46,411 nt of DNA from DASYQD01 sp036005845 (GTDB lineage Bacteria; Acidobacteriota; Thermoanaerobaculia; Multivoradales; JAIOJS01). This document shows positions 16,884 to 24,793 of the stretch, in pieces. Position numbers and translations under genes: made by a program. The notes beneath the pieces are model-generated. The model saw only the letters and a list, made by a program, of their open reading frames with translations. It was not told the DNA's origin and did not search any database. Position 1 is the first letter of the stretch, and each line of letters starts with the position of its first letter. The stretch is from contig DASYQD010000189.1 in the NCBI GenBank assembly GCA_036005845.1, positions 1-46,411 on the forward strand, given 5' to 3'.

Positions 16884-18050
16884 TCAGAAAGTGCGCTGCA
16901 CGGTCCAGTAGAGGCCGACGGCGGCGATCGCCAGCGAGGCGGGGACGACGACGCGGCTGCGGTACCAGACCTCGCGCCGCGCCCACGAGCCGACGGCGAG
17001 GAAGGCGAGCGCGATCACCGCCAGCTGCCCGCCCTCTACGCCGAGGTTGAAGGTGACGAGCGCGGTCAGGAACTCCGAGCGCGGCAGTCCGAGCGAGGAG
17101 AGCGCGCCGGCGAAGCCGAGGCCGTGGAGGAGGCCGAAGCAGAAGACGACGGCGACCCGCCAGGGCGTCAGCTGCGGGTGCAGCACGTTCTCGACCGCGA
17201 CGTAGACGATGGAGAGCGCGATGAGCGGCTCGACGATCGATGAGGGCAGCGAGAAGATGCCGTAGATCGAGAGCCCGAGCGTGATCGAGTGCGCCAGCGT
17301 GAAGGCGGTGACCTGCGCCAGCACCGGCTTGAGGCGGGTGGCGAAGAAGAAGATGCCGAGAACGAAGAGCACGTGGTCGAGCCCGCGCGGCAGGATGTGG
17401 GTGAAGCCGAGCGCCAAATACTGCCGCGCCACCGCCAGCCGCGACGGCGGGGCCGATGCGCGGCGCAGCGGCGGCCCCGGCTCGCCGGGCTCCACCCAGT
17501 CCGTCTCGAGGTCGCCCGTGTCGCCCTCGCGGTGGACGACGAGCGCGTAGCGGCTGGCGGGCAGCGACCAGGAGAGCTGGAGGTCCGGCTTGCCGGCGGG
17601 CAGGCGCCCTTCGAGGCGAACGACCACCTCGCGTCGCCCGTTTGCCGCGGGAGGGACGGGCACGTAGTCGAACGAGGTGGCCAGCGGGACGTCGCCGGAG
17701 GTGAGGGTCGCCGTGGCGCGCAGGGCGTCGCGGCGCGCGAGGAGCGCCGTGCGCAGCGGTGCGTCCGCCAGCCCGGGCGTCAGCGCCTCGCCGGCCGCGA
17801 GCTCCAGACGCTGCAGCGTCAGGTCGGGATCGATCTGCAGGTCGACGCGGAAGCCGCCGTCGCGGGCGAGGAAGACCTCGACGCGGCCGGCGCCGATCTC
17901 GTGGGCGCGCGCGGCGCCGGCGAGGAGAAGAGCCGCGGAGAAGAGCAGCGCTGCACGAGGTGCGATGGGCCGGCGGGCTGGCGCAGCGCGCCGCATGCCC
18001 CCGTGGCTTCGCGCGCTGCGCATCGCGGCCGCGAGTCGGACGGACCTCAT
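16884..18050 (-). CDS. HupE/UreJ-like membrane protein
   Basis: A protein of about 388 residues. An N-terminal signal or anchor (LLFSAALLLAGAARAHE) is followed by an extracytoplasmic beta-rich domain of about 170 residues. A multi-helix membrane domain follows with the histidine-containing segments GFTHILPRGLDHVLFVLG and FGLLHGLGFAGAL, typical of HupE/UreJ-type putative metal permeases. ATG 18050 is chosen because it overlaps the upstream stop (ATGA). A longer in-frame reading to 18149 has no comparable support. It is paired with a DUF4198 protein, a combination seen in nickel/copper-type uptake loci. Metal transport is family knowledge and the metal is unknown. Confidence 0.85.
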   Translation of the reverse strand: MRSVRLAAAMRSARSHGGMRRAAPARRPIAPRAALLFSAALLLAGAARAHEIGAGRVEVFLARDGGFRVDLQIDPDLTLQRLELAAGEALTPGLADAPLRTALLARRDALRATATLTSGDVPLATSFDYVPVPPAANGRREVVVRLEGRLPAGKPDLQLSWSLPASRYALVVHREGDTGDLETDWVEPGEPGPPLRRASAPPSRLAVARQYLALGFTHILPRGLDHVLFVLGIFFFATRLKPVLAQVTAFTLAHSITLGLSIYGIFSLPSSIVEPLIALSIVYVAVENVLHPQLTPWRVAVVFCFGLLHGLGFAGALSSLGLPRSEFLTALVTFNLGVEGGQLAVIALAFLAVGSWARREVWYRSRVVVPASLAIAAVGLYWTVQRTF

Positions 18051-18850
18051 GGCTCTCCGGCCACGAACGTCAGCGACGTCCACACGCTGGCGAAATCGGC
18101 GCCGTCGCCCGCGGTCACGGGAAGGATCTTCACCGCCTTGATCAGCCACTCGCCCGTGCGCGGCAGCGTGAAGGTGACGCGACCGTCCGCGTCGGTGCGC
18201 GCGACGAGCGGCTGCGACGGGTCGAGCCGCGACAGCGCCGCCACCTGGATGCCCGGCATGGGCTTACCTTGCCACAACAGGCGCACCGGCAGCGCACCGC
18301 CGGCGGCGAGCGCCGCCGGATCGGCGAGCGGCACCAGCTCGAACGGGAGCCCGGCGATGCGGTCAAAGCCGGCACTGCCGCCGCCGTGCACCACCAGCAG
18401 CGACTTCACCGAGCGCGAGAAGCGGTCGCGCAACAGCGGCTTGCCCTGCCAGCCGGCGGGTAGCTGCGACGCGACGCCCTCGTCCTCCGCGTAGCGCGCC
18501 ATCTTGTCGGGCGTCAGCTCCGCCACCGAGCCGCGGCTCTCGTAGGCGACGACCAGCGTCCCCGACTCAGGCGCCTGCGCAATCCCCGCCGGGTCCATCC
18601 CGTGCACGCCCGGCACCCGCAGCTCGCCGTTGCGCGACAGCGAGACGAAGCGTACGAGCAGATCCTCGTCCCGCGGCACGGGATCGCCGAGGAAGTGAGT
18701 CCCCACCCGATGCCGCAGCGTCACCCGCTGCAGCGGCTCGGGACGGTACGTCGACGGCTCGATCCAGAAGTCGTGCGCGAAGGCGGGGAGACCGACGGCG
18801 CTCGACATCATCGCCAAAGCGAGAGTCGAGAGCAGGCGTGCGAGCCTCAT
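18047..18850 (-). CDS. Secreted DUF4198-family protein
   Basis: A protein of about 267 residues with a signal peptide (LLSTLALAMMSSAVGLPAFAHD) leading straight into AHDFWIEPSTYRP, the signature start of DUF4198 proteins. The N-terminal His-Asp after cleavage is typical of periplasmic metal-handling proteins. The C-terminal part has a carboxypeptidase-regulatory-like beta fold (ARTDADGRVTFTLPRTGEWLIKA). An in-frame GTG at 18859 is possible, but ATG 18850 gives a more standard signal peptide. It is translationally coupled to the HupE-like gene and probably delivers a metal ion to it (inference). Confidence 0.85.
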   Translation of the reverse strand: MRLARLLSTLALAMMSSAVGLPAFAHDFWIEPSTYRPEPLQRVTLRHRVGTHFLGDPVPRDEDLLVRFVSLSRNGELRVPGVHGMDPAGIAQAPESGTLVVAYESRGSVAELTPDKMARYAEDEGVASQLPAGWQGKPLLRDRFSRSVKSLLVVHGGGSAGFDRIAGLPFELVPLADPAALAAGGALPVRLLWQGKPMPGIQVAALSRLDPSQPLVARTDADGRVTFTLPRTGEWLIKAVKILPVTAGDGADFASVWTSLTFVAGEP

Positions 18851-18896
18851 CGTCTGCACTACGCGGCGGCCGCGCCCACGGATGACCGAGGCTCGA

Positions 18897-19028
18897 TTAC
18901 CGCCAGGACCGACGCAACTTACGCGCGCTCTTCTCCATACGGTCCGCGAAGCCTCTCTCGCCGCGGCGGGCAGCGATTTCCAAGAGCTTGGAATGCTGTT
19001 GATCGGTGATCTCGATAGTGATCCGCAT
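18897..19028 (-). CDS. Small ribbon-helix-helix-like protein, possibly a truncated antitoxin
   Basis: A 43-residue ORF starting MRITIEITDQQHSKLLEIA, a beta-strand plus helix pattern like the N-terminus of CopG/RHH antitoxins. The second helix is followed by a basic tail (KSARKLRRSWR) instead of the usual hydrophobic end. It lies 53 bases after the thrC stop on the same strand. No toxin gene is adjacent. It could be a relic or an orphan regulator, and the short length keeps confidence low. Confidence 0.45.
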   Translation of the reverse strand: MRITIEITDQQHSKLLEIAARRGERGFADRMEKSARKLRRSWR

Positions 19029-19081
19029 CGGATCGAGCGTGACCGGCCTGCACATACGTGTCAAGACTGCTGGGTCGCCGA

Positions 19082-20278
19082 TCACCGGGCGAGGATCGCC
19101 TCCACCGCGGCGACGGTAGGCTCGATCTCTACTAGCCCTTCCGGCTGCCAAGCCGCTTCTGGATCTTTCAGCACGTGGCCGGTGAGGACGCAGACGACGC
19201 GATCGCTCGCGGCGATGGTGCCTTCGCGGCGCAGGCGCTCGACGCCGGCGAGGGTCGTTGCGGATGCGGGCTCGCAGCCGATGCCCATGCCGTCGATCTT
19301 GCGCTTGGCGGCCATCAGCTCCTCGTCGGTCACCTCGGTGACGATGCCGTTCGTGTCGCGGATGGCGGCGACCGCACGGTCGTGCGAGACCGGGTCGCCG
19401 ATGCGGATGGCGCTGGCCACCGTTTCGGCGGCGACGCGATGGCGGTTGGCGAACCCGTCGCGGAACGAGCGGAAGAACGGGTTGGCGCCGCGTGCCTGCA
19501 CGGCGGCGAGGCGCGGCATGCGGTCGATCCAGCCGGCCGCGAGCGCCTCGCGCAACGCCTTGCCGAAGGCGCTGGTGTTGCCGAGATTGCCGGCGGGGAC
19601 GACGATCCAGTCCGGCGCCTGCCAGTCGAGGTCCTGCAGCAGCTCCCAGACGATCGTCTTCTGCCCCTCGATGCGGAACGGGTTGATCGAGTTGACGAGA
19701 TAGATGCCGAGCTTGTCGCAGGCCTCGCGCACGAGCCGCATGGCGGCGTCGAAGTCGCCGCGCACCTGCAGACAGCGGGCGCCGTAGGCGAGCGTCTGCG
19801 CCAGCTTGCCGCTCGCCACCTTGCCCGCCGGCACGAAGACGATGCCGGGGATGCCGGCCTGCGCGGCGTACGCGGCGAGCGACGCCGAGGTGTTGCCGGT
19901 CGAGGCGCAGGCGACGGCGCGGGCGCCGAGGCGAACCGCCTGCGTGATCGCCACCGTCATGCCGCGGTCCTTGAACGAGCCGGTGGGGTTCTCGCCCTCG
20001 TGCTTGAAGAGGAGATCGCCGCGTGCGTACAGCCGCGTGCCGCCCTCGGGGTGCGTCACCAGCGCGCCGGCGGCGACGTCGAGCACGGCTTCGCGGAAGC
20101 GCCAGACGCCGCTCTGGTCGGCGGGCGCGCGCGAGAGGCGGCGCGCGTCGATGGTGGCGCGGTCGAGCGCGATCGCCGGCCGCTCGACGGCGAGGAGTCC
20201 CCCGCAGTCGCAGGTGTAGCGCACCTCGTCGAGCGGATAGCGGCGCGCGCAGGTGCCGCACTGGAGCCACTCGCTCAT
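19082..20278 (-). CDS. thrC: Threonine synthase
   Basis: A 398-residue PLP enzyme converting O-phosphohomoserine to threonine. An N-terminal zinc-ribbon-like cysteine set (CGTCARRY, YTCDCGG) is followed by the PLP lysine in ENPTGSFKDRGM. The phosphate-binding region around ACASTGNTSASLAAYAAQAG and the segment PAGNLGNTSAFGKALREA fit class-I threonine synthases with the N-terminal ribbon. ATG 20278 overlaps the thrB stop in ATGA, so the two are translationally coupled. It is the last thr gene of the minus-strand set thrA-thrB-thrC. Confidence 0.95.
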   Translation of the reverse strand: MSEWLQCGTCARRYPLDEVRYTCDCGGLLAVERPAIALDRATIDARRLSRAPADQSGVWRFREAVLDVAAGALVTHPEGGTRLYARGDLLFKHEGENPTGSFKDRGMTVAITQAVRLGARAVACASTGNTSASLAAYAAQAGIPGIVFVPAGKVASGKLAQTLAYGARCLQVRGDFDAAMRLVREACDKLGIYLVNSINPFRIEGQKTIVWELLQDLDWQAPDWIVVPAGNLGNTSAFGKALREALAAGWIDRMPRLAAVQARGANPFFRSFRDGFANRHRVAAETVASAIRIGDPVSHDRAVAAIRDTNGIVTEVTDEELMAAKRKIDGMGIGCEPASATTLAGVERLRREGTIAASDRVVCVLTGHVLKDPEAAWQPEGLVEIEPTVAAVEAILAR

Positions 20279-21327
20279 GCGCGGCGCGCTCCGCGGCGTG
20301 CGATGGCGCCGGCGTGGATCGTCGAGCCCACCTCGCCCGCGCGCTGCATGGCCGCCGCGGCGCCGCGCGCCGTCGTCTCGTCGGCGGCGATCGCGAACAC
20401 CGTCGGCCCCGAGCCCGAGATCGAGCCGCCGAACGCGCCGGCGCCGATCGCCGCCGCCTTGACGGCGTGGAAATGCGGGATCAGCGGCGCCCGCAACGGC
20501 TCGGCGTAGCCGTCGTCGAGCGCGCGCGCGAGCAGCGCGCCATCGCCGGCCGCGAAGGCGTGCACCAGCGCCGCGGTGTTCGCCATCTGCCGCACCCACA
20601 GCCCGCGGTCGCTTTGCGCCGGCAGGATGGCCCGCGCCGCGCGCGTCTCGACGCGCACCTGCGGAGTCCACAGCGCCAGCCACCATGGCGCCGCCACCGT
20701 CAGCGGCACGACGTCGATCGGCTCGACGCTGCGTGAGAGCACCAAGCCGCCTAAGAGCGATGGGCCGATGTTGTCGAGGTGCGGACCGGCCACGGCCGTT
20801 TCGCCGGCGAGTGCAGCGGCCAGCAAGTCGGCGACGACGTCGGATTCGAGCGCCCGCGCGTCGTCGTCGGGGCTGGCGTCGCGCTCGTCCGCACGGCGCT
20901 TTGCACCGCCTGCGTCATCGGCGCGGGTCGTCTCGCCGCTGTTGCGCGCATCGTCCAAAGCGCACGCAAGCAAATGCGCCGCAAACGCGCCGGCCACGCT
21001 GCTCGCGGCGCTGCCGCCGAGGCCGCCCGAGAGCGGCAGCCCCTTATCGATGCGGATGACGATCTCGCCCGCGATACCGCGCCGTCGCAAGTACTCGCGC
21101 GCCGCGATCGCCGCGCTGTTGGCGGCGCAATCGCACGGCACCTCGCCGGCGTCGCGGCCGGTGACGCTTTCGACGCGCGAAGGCCCCACCGTCGCCAGCC
21201 GCACCGAAACGGTGTCGCCGACCCCGTCGATCGCCAGCCCCAGCACGTCGAAGCCCGGTCCGGCATTGCCGATCGAGCCGGGCGCGAAGGCGGCTGCGGC
21301 CACGCCCTGGATCGTCTCGCCGCTCAT
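20275..21327 (-). CDS. thrB: Homoserine kinase
   Basis: A 350-residue GHMP kinase that phosphorylates homoserine. N-terminal FAPGSIGNAGPGFDVLGLAI and the ATP-binding glycine-rich loop GLPLSGGLGGSAASSVAG are canonical, as is C-terminal GAFGGSISGSGPTVFA. Compared with the usual fold, an extra polar stretch of about 30 residues rich in Asp, Arg and Ala is inserted after the ATP loop (encoded near 20870-20960). The start is ATG 21327, the same context (CTTCC-ATG) as in the hybrid fragment at 24732. A second, truncated copy of its first ~51 codons exists there. Confidence 0.94.
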   Translation of the reverse strand: MSGETIQGVAAAAFAPGSIGNAGPGFDVLGLAIDGVGDTVSVRLATVGPSRVESVTGRDAGEVPCDCAANSAAIAAREYLRRRGIAGEIVIRIDKGLPLSGGLGGSAASSVAGAFAAHLLACALDDARNSGETTRADDAGGAKRRADERDASPDDDARALESDVVADLLAAALAGETAVAGPHLDNIGPSLLGGLVLSRSVEPIDVVPLTVAAPWWLALWTPQVRVETRAARAILPAQSDRGLWVRQMANTAALVHAFAAGDGALLARALDDGYAEPLRAPLIPHFHAVKAAAIGAGAFGGSISGSGPTVFAIAADETTARGAAAAMQRAGEVGSTIHAGAIARRGARRA

Positions 21328-21420
21328 GGAAGCCGCGCAGTCTACAGCGCGGCCGGAGAGGCGAACGCGAGCCGGCGGACAGTTCGGGGCGTATCATCAA
21401 CGTTTCCCGAGACCCAAGAC

Positions 21421-24267
21421 ATGCGCCGCGCGCCGATCTCCAGGAACGTGCTGCTGGCCCTGGCAGCCGCCGCGGCGTTGTCGGCGGCCGCCCGCGCGCA
21501 GACGGGGTTGCCGTCGCTGCTGCGCGACATCGCCCCGTCGCCGTCACCGAATTGGGGACAGCTCGTGCCCGGCACCGCGGTGTTCGTGCCGCTCGGCGGC
21601 GAGCTCTACTTCGCGGGCTGGGACCTCACCGAAGGGCTCGAGCTGCGCGCCACCGACGGCACCGCCGCCGGCACGCGCACCGTGCGCGACGTCTGCCCGG
21701 GCTCGTGCGGCGGCTTCTACGGCTTCGAGCTGGTGGAGTCGGGCGGCGTCCTCTACTTCGTCGGCGACGACCCCGTGCACGGACGCGAGCTGTGGCGCAG
21801 CGACGGCACGCGCGCCGGAACGTACCGGCTCTCGGAGGTCCTGCCGGGCGGCGATCACGGAGCGTCTCCGGGGTTCCTCACGCCCGCTCCGGGAGGCATC
21901 TACTTCGCCGCCGTCGATATCGACCATGGCGAGGAGCTCTGGTGGAGCGACGGCACGCCGGCCGGCACGCACCTGGTCGCCGACGTGCAGCCGGGGGCGG
22001 GACCGCAAACCGGCGACGGACCGTCCCACCTGACCTGGCTGGCTGGGCGTGGCCTCGTCTTCGTTGCCGACGACGGGACCCACGGCCGCGAGCTGTGGCT
22101 CACGCAAGGCACCGCCGCGACCACCCAGATGTTGGCCGACGTGCGACCGGGAGCGGCTTCCGGGCTCGACTACTACCAGGCCTATCCCGACGCTTACGCT
22201 GAACCGGCGGTGGCGGGGTCCAAGGTCTACTTCACCGCCGACGACGGCAGTCACGGCCGCGAGCTATGGGCGACCGATGGAACGGCCGCGGGTACCGGGA
22301 TGGTTGCCGACCTCGCGCCCGGGCTCGACAGCTCCCATCCAAGCAACTTCTTTCCTTTCGGTTCCGACCTCCTCTTCGGCGCCTACGGTCCGGGTTTCAC
22401 GCGGCCGCTGTGGCGCACCAACGGCACCGCCGCGGGGACGGTAGCGCTCGGCGACGCGGCTCACGGTTCCCAGGACCTCAATCCGGTCGGCTACGGGCTG
22501 CTCGGCGGTGTCGTCTACTTCGCCGGTTCTTCGGCGGCGACCGGCCGCGAGCTGTGGCGGACCGACGGCACGCTGGCGGGTACGCAGCTTGCCGTCGACA
22601 TCCGGCCGGGCCCCGACCACAGCATCGGCGGCCTCCGCGGCTTCACCGCCGCCGCCGGCCGCCTCTGGTTTCCCGCCGACGACGGCGTGCACGGCATCGA
22701 GTGGTGGCAGAGCGACGGCACCGTCGCGGGCACCTTCCTGGTGGCGGACCTCATGCCGGGCGCAGCCGCCGGGGTCGATCCGTTCTCTGGGCCGTTCCCG
22801 CGCGCGATCGGCGGTCACGTCCTGCTCCTCGGCTACGACCCCGACCGCGCGGTCGCGTTGCGCGCCGGCGAACCCGGCGTCGCGGGGGCACCGGTGGTAT
22901 GGGCGGCCGGTGACCGCGCCGGCTCGATGGTCTTCTGCACCCTGTGGAACTGCCCGGCGACGGTGACGCCGGTAACGGGCGGCGTCGCCTTCGCCGCCTT
23001 CGACGGACCGCATGGCGGCGAGACCTGGCGCAGCGACGGCACCGAAGCGGGGACGCGGCTGGTGGCCGACATCGCTCCCGGTCCCTACTTCTCGACTTAT
23101 TACTGGCCCGCACACGCACGCGCCGCGTTCGGCGACGACTTGCTGCTGGTGGCCAGCGACTGCGGCACGTCGCCGTGCGAGGACGCGGCCGTGCAGCTGC
23201 GCCGCGCCGACGCGGCGGGCAACGTCACGGCGCTGACCGCCGAGCCGTGGAGCGTCGCGCCCGGCGACCTCGCGGCGTGGAACGGCGCCGGTTATCTCGC
23301 GGCGGAGAATGGCCTGTGGAAGAGCGACGGCAGCGCGGCGGGGACCGCGCCCTTGAGCGCCGCCGCCGTGGGCGCGCACTGGTTCGCGCCGGGCAGCGAT
23401 GCCCTCTACTTCGCGGCCGGCGCGTTGTGGCGGTCGGACGGCACTGGCATCGGCACCGCGGCGCTCAACTCCGGATTCGACTACGGCCTCTCCGCGCCGC
23501 CGGTCGTCACCGGCGACGGCAGCGGGCACGATCGGGTCTACTTCGGCGCCGCCGACGCGGCGGCCGGCAACGAGCTGTGGACGAGCGACGGCACCGACGC
23601 CGGCACGCGCCGCGTCGTCGATCTGCGGCCGGGGCCGGCCGGCAGCATGCCGACGGTCATCGCGGTGGGCCTCGAGGAGATCCCACTGCTCGCGGCAGTC
23701 GGCCCCAACGTCTTCTTCGCCGCCGACGATGGCGTGGCCGGCGAGGAGCTGTGGATGAGCAACGGCTCACCGGCCAACGCCGCGCTGCTCGAGGTGCGGC
23801 CGGGCCCGCTTGGCTCGCAGCCTCGGTGGCTCACCCCCGTCGGCAGCCAGGTCTACTTCGCCGCCGACGATGGAGTGCACGGCGTCGAGCCGTGGGTGAG
23901 CGACGGCACGCCGGCGGGCACGCACCTGGTCGCGGACATCCGCGCCGGCGTCGAGTCCTCGAGCCCGCGCGAGCTCGCGGCCTGGATGGGCCGCCTCGTC
24001 TTCGCGGCCGACGACGACGTGCACGGAATGGAGCTGTGGCGCGCTGACCCCGGCGGCACCGGCGCCCAGCTCGTCACCGACCTGCGGCCCGGCGCCGAGC
24101 CGTCGAGCCCGCAGGGGATGACCGCCGTCGGCGAGCGGCTCTACTTCTTCGCCGACGATGGAGTGACCGGGCTCGAGCCTTGGGTGTGGTCGGCCGCGAA
24201 CGAGGTCTTCGCGGACGGCTTCGAGACCGGCGCCGTAGCGCGCTGGTCGCGCGCCTTCTCGTTCTAA
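21421..24267 (+). CDS. Secreted ELWxxDGT-repeat protein, copy 1
   Basis: A 948-residue exported protein. A signal peptide (NVLLALAAAAALSAAARAQ) is followed by about 15 tandem units of roughly 50-60 residues. Each unit contains a YFxADDGxHG...ELWxSDGTxAGT block followed by xLVxDxxPG. The ELWxxDGT repeat is a recognised repeat class of unknown function, probably a beta-propeller or beta-solenoid on the surface. The C-terminus ends FADGFETGAVARWSRAFSF. Residue patterns in the middle (units 10-12) are degenerate. The gene is divergent from thrB and lies between thr genes. No catalytic motif was seen. Confidence 0.88.
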   Translation: MRRAPISRNVLLALAAAAALSAAARAQTGLPSLLRDIAPSPSPNWGQLVPGTAVFVPLGGELYFAGWDLTEGLELRATDGTAAGTRTVRDVCPGSCGGFYGFELVESGGVLYFVGDDPVHGRELWRSDGTRAGTYRLSEVLPGGDHGASPGFLTPAPGGIYFAAVDIDHGEELWWSDGTPAGTHLVADVQPGAGPQTGDGPSHLTWLAGRGLVFVADDGTHGRELWLTQGTAATTQMLADVRPGAASGLDYYQAYPDAYAEPAVAGSKVYFTADDGSHGRELWATDGTAAGTGMVADLAPGLDSSHPSNFFPFGSDLLFGAYGPGFTRPLWRTNGTAAGTVALGDAAHGSQDLNPVGYGLLGGVVYFAGSSAATGRELWRTDGTLAGTQLAVDIRPGPDHSIGGLRGFTAAAGRLWFPADDGVHGIEWWQSDGTVAGTFLVADLMPGAAAGVDPFSGPFPRAIGGHVLLLGYDPDRAVALRAGEPGVAGAPVVWAAGDRAGSMVFCTLWNCPATVTPVTGGVAFAAFDGPHGGETWRSDGTEAGTRLVADIAPGPYFSTYYWPAHARAAFGDDLLLVASDCGTSPCEDAAVQLRRADAAGNVTALTAEPWSVAPGDLAAWNGAGYLAAENGLWKSDGSAAGTAPLSAAAVGAHWFAPGSDALYFAAGALWRSDGTGIGTAALNSGFDYGLSAPPVVTGDGSGHDRVYFGAADAAAGNELWTSDGTDAGTRRVVDLRPGPAGSMPTVIAVGLEEIPLLAAVGPNVFFAADDGVAGEELWMSNGSPANAALLEVRPGPLGSQPRWLTPVGSQVYFAADDGVHGVEPWVSDGTPAGTHLVADIRAGVESSSPRELAAWMGRLVFAADDDVHGMELWRADPGGTGAQLVTDLRPGAEPSSPQGMTAVGERLYFFADDGVTGLEPWVWSAANEVFADGFETGAVARWSRAFSF

Positions 24268-24309
24268 TCGCGGCGCCCTGCGGCGGACCGGCACGCAGCG
24301 AGGCGCCGA

Positions 24310-24732
24310 CTAGCGGCGCGCCCGCCGGCGTCCGTTCGATGCGGTGCGGGACGGCGGCGCCTCGCCGCGCCGCTCCTGCACGGTGATAGCGACGATGTCG
24401 TTGAGCACGCCGGCGGCGGTCACTTGCGCGCCGGCCCCGGGGCTGGTGACCACCAGCGGGTTGTCGTGGTACCGGCGGCTCTGGATCACCACCTGATTGG
24501 CGGTGCCGGACATCGGGCTCGGCGTAGCCGCGCCGCCACGCCTCGCGCACCGCCGCGCTGAAGTGGGTGCCGTTCTCGAGCGCGAAGGCCCCTCCGGCGC
24601 GAGCCCTACCGAGACGGTGTCGCCGATCCCGTCGATCGCCAGGCCCGGCACGTCGAACCCCGGTCCGACGTTGCCGATCGAGCCCGGCGCGAAGGCTGCC
24701 ACGCTCGCGCCCTGAGTCGGCTCGCCGCTCAT
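24310..24732 (-). pseudogene. Hybrid fragment: 5' end of thrB joined to 3' end of thrA
   Basis: The first ~51 codons (MSGEPTQGASVAAFAPGSIG and onward to GPSR) match thrB at 21327-21175 almost residue for residue. At about 24579-24584, within a short GCGC microhomology, the sequence switches to thrA DNA corresponding to 28287 and downstream. The thrA part LENGTHFSAAVREAWRRGY is out of frame with the thrB start. An internal deletion of about 0.3 kb relative to thrA follows near 24512. The thrA tail SGTANQVVIQSRRYHDNPLV through QERRGE is then back in the thrB frame and runs to a TAG in the same context as the thrA stop. The reading frame stays open for 140 codons, but both catalytic domains are destroyed. 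Confidence 0.88.
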
Positions 24733-24763
24733 GGAAGCCGCGCAGTCTACAGCGCGCCGCGAC

Positions 24764-24793
24764 TTGACCCCGAGAGCGGCCCGAGCGTACTAT
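24764..24793 (+). promoter_or_regulatory. Candidate sigma-70-type promoter for ELWxxDGT copy 2
   Basis: TTGACC (24764-24769) and TACTAT (24788-24793) are separated by 18 bases. The -10 box overlaps the ATG at 24792, so transcription from here would start a few bases inside the assumed coding region. Either the promoter call or the start call is wrong, or the gene uses another start. Support is sequence similarity to the consensus only. Confidence 0.35.

Noticed and set aside
19175..20509. Long plus-strand frame across thrC/thrB
   Set aside because: Shadow of the well-supported thr genes. The translated product has low-complexity Ala/Arg/Gly composition and no recognisable motif.
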